Of a stretch of 64,000 nt of DNA, positions 59,895 to 64,000 are shown one piece after another. Each line of letters begins with the position of its first letter. Position 1 is the first letter of the stretch. Origin of the DNA: Kribbella rubisoli (GTDB taxonomy: Bacteria > Actinomycetota > Actinomycetes > Propionibacteriales > Kribbellaceae); assembly GCF_004217145.1 (NCBI RefSeq), contig NZ_SHKR01000011.1:806001-870000 (forward strand). Direction: 5' to 3'. The notes beneath the pieces are model-generated. The model had not been told where the DNA came from. It saw nothing but the letters and a program-made list of their open reading frames with translations, and ran no database searches. Both the position numbers and the translations under genes were made by a program.

Positions 59895-62882
59895 TCACTC
59901 CGCCGGGCTGAGGCTCGTGCCGAGGGCCTGCCAGTCGAGGACCGGTGCGGCGAGTTGGCTGATGGTGGCGAGCAGGCCGAGGCGGGCGGCGCGGATCTCC
60001 GGCTCCTTGGCCATGACCAGGATCTCGTCGAAGAAGGCATTGACCGGCTCGACCAGGACCGACGTGGCGGCGACGAAGTCGGACAGGCCGGTTGGCGCCT
60101 GGCCGATCTTCTGGACCGCCTCGTGCAGCACGACCTCGGCCGGCTCGGTGAGCTTGCTCGAGTCGTACGCCGCCTCGGTGCCCTCCGGCACGATCCGGCG
60201 TACCCGCTGGAGAACGGCGACCAGGTCGGCGAAGTCGCTGTTGCCGACCAGGCCCTGCAGCGTCTTCAGCGTTTCGTCGGCCGCGGCCGGAGCAGTTGCC
60301 AACGGCAACACTGCGGCCACCTGGAGGTGGTCGTCACCCCGGTCGAGCAGCTGCTGCTCGTACCGTCGGACGGTGAACTCGGCCACCTCGTCCAGCGACT
60401 CCGCCGGTACGTCGATGCCCTGGGCACCGATCTCCGCCGCGGCTGCCTGCAGCCCGGTCTCGAGCGTGATCGCCCGCAGCTCGGGGTGCTCGCGCAGGAT
60501 CGCGACCACGCCGCCGGCCGCACGACGCAACGCGAACGGGTCCGAGCTTCCCGTCGGCTTCGCACCGACACCGAACAACCCCGCCAGCAGGTCGAACCGG
60601 TCGGCCAGTGCGAGCAGCGCACCCGGAGTCGTCGACGGCACCGGGTCACCAGCGGATCGAGGAAGCTCCATGTCGAACAGTGCCTGGGCAACGCCTCCGG
60701 TCTCACCGGCGCGACGCGCGTACTCGCGAGCCATCGTGCCGGCCAGGCTGGTCAGCTCGACGACCATCTGCGAGCCCAGGTCGAACTTCGCCAGCTCGGC
60801 CGCCCGCTTCAGCGTGGTCAAGTCGTCGCCGTCGAGCTCCACCGTGCCGGCCAGCGCCAGCGCGATCCGGCCGATGCGGCCCGCGCGGTCGGCCATCGAG
60901 CCGAGCCGCTCCTCGAAGGCCAGCTTCTCCAGCTCGCCCTTCATCGACTCCAGCGGCGTCTCCAGGTCGGCCCGCCAGAAGAACGCGGCGTCCTCGTACC
61001 GCGCCCGCAGTACGCCCTCGTTGCCTGCGCGTACGACGTCCTCGTCCACGGAACCGTTGGCCACGGCAACGAAATGCGGGAGCAGCTTGCCGTCGGTGTC
61101 GCGCACCGGCAGGTAGCGCTGGTGCTTGCGCATCACCGTCGTGAGGATCTCGCTCGGCAGCTCGAGGTAGTCCGCAGCGAAGCCACCGAGGATCGCGGTC
61201 GGCTCCTCGATCAGGTTGACGATCTGGTCGACGAGCGCGGACTCACCCTCGAAGTCGACCGCGCCGTTCACGCCCTTCGCCAGCTCCGTCGCCGCGGCGA
61301 CGATCTGCTCGCGGCGCTTGGCCGGATCGGCTTCGATGCCGTGGATCCGGAGCAGATCGAGGTACCCCTCGGCGGAGGCGATCTCGACCTTCGGCGGCGC
61401 GGCGGTCCGGTGGACCCGCGTGGTCCGGCCGGCAGCGAGCGTCGACACCGACACCGGAACCACCTCGTCGCCGAGCAGCGCGACGAGCCAGCGGATCGGA
61501 CGGGTGAACGACAGGTTGGCGTCGTTCCAGCGCATGTTCTTGTCGGAGCGGAGGCCCTTGACGATCTCGCTCAGCACGCCGCTCAGGACCTCGGCCGCAC
61601 CGCGACCCGGGTCCGGCTTGGTCACCGCGACGTACTCGACGCCGTCGACGTCCAGGTCGTGCAGCTCGCTGGGGTCGACCTTCTGACCGCGGGCGAACCC
61701 GGCGGCGGCCTTGGTGAGGTTGCCGTCGGCGTCGTACGCCGCGGCCTTCTTCGGTCCGCGAACCACGCGCTCGGCGTCCGGCTCACCGGCCTGCACGGAA
61801 GCGACGAAGGCGACCACGCGGCGGGGAGTCGCGTACGTCGTGATCGCGCCGTGGCCGAGCCGGGTCGCGCCGAGCTTCTCCTCCAGCGCGGAACGCACGG
61901 CCTCGGCGGTCTTGGTGACCTCCGACGGCGGCATCTCCTCGGTGCCGATCTCGAAGGTCAGCTGCCGCGTCCCGGTCAGCGCCGGGAACTCGGTCGGCTC
62001 GGCCGCGGCCGGCGGGAGCTCGGCGTGACCCAGCGGGTACTGCAGCTCCTCGCGGCGCTCGGCCCACAGCCGCGAGACCTCGCGGGCCAGCGTTCGCATC
62101 CGGCCGAAGGCCTTCGCGCGTTCCGTCGTACTCACGGCGCCGCGGGCGTCGAGGACGTTGAAGGTGTGCGAGCAGCGCAGTACCTGGATGTGCGCGGGCA
62201 CCGGGAGCCGGTCGTCGATCATCCGGCGCGCCTCGGCGGCGTACTCCTCGAACAGCCGCTTCTGCGACTCCACGTCGGCGTCGTCGAGGTAGTACCGGCT
62301 CATCTCGTACTCCGCCTGGCCGAACGCCTCGCCGTACGAGATGCCCGGCGCGTAGGCGATGTCCTTGAAGTGCGAGACGCCCTGCAGCGCCATCATGATC
62401 CGCTCGATGCCGTAGGTGATCTCCACCGACACCGGGTCCAGCGTCATACCGCCGGCCTGCTGGAAGTACGTGAACTGGGTGATCTCGAGGCCGTCGAGCC
62501 AGACCTCCCAGCCCAGGCCCCAGGAGCCGGTCGCCGGGTTGGCCCAGTTGTCCTCGACGAACCGCACGTCGTGCGCGTGAATGTCGATCCCGAGCGCGGT
62601 CAGGCTCTCCAGGAACAGCTCCTGCGGGTTGCCCGGGTCCGGCTTGAGCACCACCTGGAACTGGGTGTGCGTCTGCAGGCGGTTCGGGTTCTCGCCGTAG
62701 CGGCTGTCGTCCGGCCGAACGCTCGGCTCGACGTACGCCACCCGCCACGGCTCGGGACCGAGCACGCGCAGGATCGTCGCCGGATTCAGCGTTCCGGCCC
62801 CGACCTCGGTGTTGAACGGCTGCACGACCATGCAGCCCCGGTCGGTCCAGTACTTCGTCAGCGCCAGCAGCGCGTCCTGCAT
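59895..62882 (-). CDS. glyQS: glycine--tRNA ligase, fused alpha and beta chains
   Basis: Predicted 995-residue single-chain enzyme charging tRNA-Gly. Residues 1-290 are the alpha subunit: MQDALLALTKYWTDRGC, the class II motifs RVAYVEPSVRPDDSRYGENPNR and THTQFQVVLKPDP, and the GMTLDPVSVEITYGIERIMM end. After a Pro/Ala linker, the beta subunit begins FEIGTEEMPPSEV (about 310) and continues with the HD-like MRKHQRYLPVRDTDGKLLPHFV, then DALR-like anticodon regions to the end. Fused forms are known in Chlamydia and a few others. Most actinobacteria use the unrelated eukaryote-type GlyRS, so this choice is notable. ATG 62882 gives the family start. Confidence 0.92.
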   Translation of the reverse strand: MQDALLALTKYWTDRGCMVVQPFNTEVGAGTLNPATILRVLGPEPWRVAYVEPSVRPDDSRYGENPNRLQTHTQFQVVLKPDPGNPQELFLESLTALGIDIHAHDVRFVEDNWANPATGSWGLGWEVWLDGLEITQFTYFQQAGGMTLDPVSVEITYGIERIMMALQGVSHFKDIAYAPGISYGEAFGQAEYEMSRYYLDDADVESQKRLFEEYAAEARRMIDDRLPVPAHIQVLRCSHTFNVLDARGAVSTTERAKAFGRMRTLAREVSRLWAERREELQYPLGHAELPPAAAEPTEFPALTGTRQLTFEIGTEEMPPSEVTKTAEAVRSALEEKLGATRLGHGAITTYATPRRVVAFVASVQAGEPDAERVVRGPKKAAAYDADGNLTKAAAGFARGQKVDPSELHDLDVDGVEYVAVTKPDPGRGAAEVLSGVLSEIVKGLRSDKNMRWNDANLSFTRPIRWLVALLGDEVVPVSVSTLAAGRTTRVHRTAAPPKVEIASAEGYLDLLRIHGIEADPAKRREQIVAAATELAKGVNGAVDFEGESALVDQIVNLIEEPTAILGGFAADYLELPSEILTTVMRKHQRYLPVRDTDGKLLPHFVAVANGSVDEDVVRAGNEGVLRARYEDAAFFWRADLETPLESMKGELEKLAFEERLGSMADRAGRIGRIALALAGTVELDGDDLTTLKRAAELAKFDLGSQMVVELTSLAGTMAREYARRAGETGGVAQALFDMELPRSAGDPVPSTTPGALLALADRFDLLAGLFGVGAKPTGSSDPFALRRAAGGVVAILREHPELRAITLETGLQAAAAEIGAQGIDVPAESLDEVAEFTVRRYEQQLLDRGDDHLQVAAVLPLATAPAAADETLKTLQGLVGNSDFADLVAVLQRVRRIVPEGTEAAYDSSKLTEPAEVVLHEAVQKIGQAPTGLSDFVAATSVLVEPVNAFFDEILVMAKEPEIRAARLGLLATISQLAAPVLDWQALGTSLSPAE

Positions 62883-62936
62883 GGTGAGCACAGCAAACCT
62901 CAAGCCATCTTCGGGGGGTTTTCGGAGCGAAGTCTA

Positions 62937-63470
62937 TTAGCTTCGTCGGGGTGCTATCCCCCGGATTGCCAGGGTGAGTAGCCGGTCGGCCTGGGCGGAG
63001 TCCTCGCCGCTGGCCAGGGAGATGCCGTTGACGAGCTTCAGCAGGTCCTCGATCCGGACGTCCGCGGGTACGGCGCCGGTGTTCTGAGCGCGCTCCAGCA
63101 GCCTCCGGCCGGCCGTGATGACGCGCGCATGAGCGTCCGAGCCACACGCTTCACCCAGCACCAGAGCGGTCGCCAATCCCCTGCTATTGGTGGTGTGGCC
63201 AACCATTGTGCGGAGCCAGATCTGCAACGCCTGCAAGGGATCCGCGTGATCGAGGAGGTCGTCGGCCTGCACGCAGACCGCGTCGACGCTGCTCCGGAAC
63301 ACCGCCTCGAGCAAGCTGACGCGACCGCCGAAGTGCCGGTGCAGCGTCGCCGACCCGACGCCGGCGCGGCGGGAGATCTCCTCGAGTGACGCGTCCGCGC
63401 CCTGCTCGGCGACCACCTCGGCCGCGACCGCTACCAGGCGGTCCCGGTTCCGCTGGGCGTCAGCACGCAT
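62937..63470 (-). CDS. TetR family regulator
   Basis: Predicted 177-residue repressor. The HTH is residues 5-50: NRDRLVAVAAEVVAEQGADA, then SLEEISRRAGVGSATLHRHFGGRVSLLEAVF. The C-terminal part resembles TetR_C_11/SbtR-like members. ATG 63470 is chosen for its fit to the HTH start. It is divergent from an LLM oxidoreductase gene with a pair of G/C-rich dyads between them. Confidence 0.87.
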   Translation of the reverse strand: MRADAQRNRDRLVAVAAEVVAEQGADASLEEISRRAGVGSATLHRHFGGRVSLLEAVFRSSVDAVCVQADDLLDHADPLQALQIWLRTMVGHTTNSRGLATALVLGEACGSDAHARVITAGRRLLERAQNTGAVPADVRIEDLLKLVNGISLASGEDSAQADRLLTLAIRGIAPRRS

Positions 63471-63491
63471 CTTCTCGAGGTCCCTTGACTT

Positions 63492-63543
63492 AAGTGGGGT
63501 GGTCCCCCATATCGTAGCGGTTCGTAAGTGGGGGCCCACCCCG
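63492..63543. promoter_or_regulatory. two TetR operator-like dyads
   Basis: AAGTGGGGTGGTCCCCCAT (63492-63510) and AAGTGGGGGCCCACCCCG (63526-63543) share AAGTGGGG and each pairs TGGGG with CCCCA or GTGGG with CCCAC. They separate the divergent tetR and LLM genes and fit a TetR that represses both. Confidence 0.68.
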
Positions 63544-63564
63544 TTTAGGTTGAGGAGACTTGTG

Positions 63565-64000
63565 ATGCGCATTGGTATGGCGTTCGGCGATGTCCGCGGG
63601 CCGGCCCCGCTGCCGGAGATCACCCGGCAGATCCAGGAGGCGGCCGCGGGCGGTGCCGGCACGGCTTGGGTGACGCACGGCGTGGGCTGGGACGCGCTCA
63701 CCACGCTCGCAGTCGCAGGTCCGGCCGCCCCCGGGATTGAGCTCGGGACGGCGGTCGTGCCGTTCCCCCAGCGACACCCGCTCGTGCTCGCGAAGCAGGC
63801 GCTGACCGTTCAGGCGGCGGTCGGCAACCGGCTGACCCTCGGCATCGGCGCGGGCATCGCCCGGATGGTCAGCACGATGTACGGCCTGCCGACCGATCGG
63901 CCGGCCCGGCGGATGCGCGAGTACCTCGAAGTACTGCAGCCGCTCCTCCGCGGCGAGGCGGTCGACCATCACGGCGAGACGTACACGGCGGTCGGCTCGA
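63565..64000 (+). CDS. LLM-class (F420-type) flavin/F420 oxidoreductase, 5' part
   Basis: The gene runs off the right edge; about 145 residues are visible. It reads MRIGMAFGDVRGPAPLPEIT, a typical luciferase-like start, then TLAVAGPAAPGIELGTAVVPFPQRHPLVLAKQALTVQ and GNRLTLGIGAGIARMVSTMYGL. The IELGTAVVPFPQRHP segment with its cis-peptide strand is characteristic of F420-dependent LLM enzymes (about 300 residues when complete). ATG 63565 has GAGGAG upstream. It is a probable target of the divergent TetR, and a redox role on a drug or xenobiotic is plausible. Confidence 0.88.
   Translation, partial: MRIGMAFGDVRGPAPLPEITRQIQEAAAGGAGTAWVTHGVGWDALTTLAVAGPAAPGIELGTAVVPFPQRHPLVLAKQALTVQAAVGNRLTLGIGAGIARMVSTMYGLPTDRPARRMREYLEVLQPLLRGEAVDHHGETYTAVGS

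Noticed and set aside
59955..62981. Open frame of about 1000 codons opposite the glycyl-tRNA synthetase
   Set aside because: Antisense shadow of a conserved gene; the composition is Arg/Val/Asp-rich with no recognisable motif.

Overview
The window is high-GC actinobacterial chromosome: many GTG starts, four-base ATGA/GTGA gene overlaps, dense TetR/GntR/RpiR/WYL regulators, Tat substrates and DUF2993, DUF1707 and F420-type oxidoreductase genes. Gene content and codon style fit Kribbella or a close relative in the Propionibacteriales; this is an inference from composition, not a database result. No rRNA, tRNA, CRISPR array, prophage or insertion-sequence transposase was seen. No gene-free stretch exceeds 300 bases.

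Layout. 1-8.9 kb: the end of a DUF2993 protein, a PadR/DUF1707 pair, PhzF, a lipoate ligase with a probable 3' frameshift, a hemerythrin, a stand-alone adenylate kinase, VOC and YCII proteins, a DUF3800-like protein and a DUF574 methyltransferase. 9.1-16.9 kb: a Tat-exported PL6 polysaccharide lyase under a LacI-type operator, a DHFR-like reductase, acetyltransferases, a TetR/SDR/methyltransferase unit with three operators, a secreted HAD phosphatase and an unknown protein. 16.9-20.6 kb: metH behind an S-adenosylhomocysteine riboswitch. 20.6-29.8 kb: TetR/MFS efflux, an HtrA-type protease with a Gly-rich insertion, TetR/SDR, and epoxide hydrolase/WYL regulator pairs with clear operators. 29.8-41 kb: a phosphoesterase lipoprotein, efeB-efeO, RNase Z, a kinase/phospho-lyase fusion, an MBL hydrolase and a tldE/tldD pair. 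41-50 kb: an FTR1-like membrane protein with a small partner, then a siderophore-uptake operon that also holds a C45 acyltransferase-type hydrolase and a PLP dehydratase, facing an RpiR regulator. 50-59.9 kb: a fused EtfBA, a VIT family iron/manganese transporter behind IdeR-like iron boxes, and a GntR-controlled IDH-like/aconitase/ALDH-cupin operon. 59.9-64 kb: a fused alpha-beta glycyl-tRNA synthetase and a TetR/F420 oxidoreductase pair.

How the genes fit together. Iron recurs: EfeB/EfeO, siderophore uptake, VIT storage under iron boxes, hemerythrin and an FTR1-like carrier. The 52.8-58.1 kb operon copies the chemistry of part of the citric acid cycle (hydro-lyase, oxidative decarboxylase, aldehyde oxidation) and looks catabolic. 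Regulator genes usually face their target across palindromic operators that can be read directly.

Most unusual signal. Two intergenic elements (34845-34949 and 51855-52010) share core half-sequences but close with long stems whose differing positions are compensated on the other arm. This indicates a structured RNA or palindromic repeat family. In the second copy the element appears to supply the Shine-Dalgarno sequence and start codon of etfBA.
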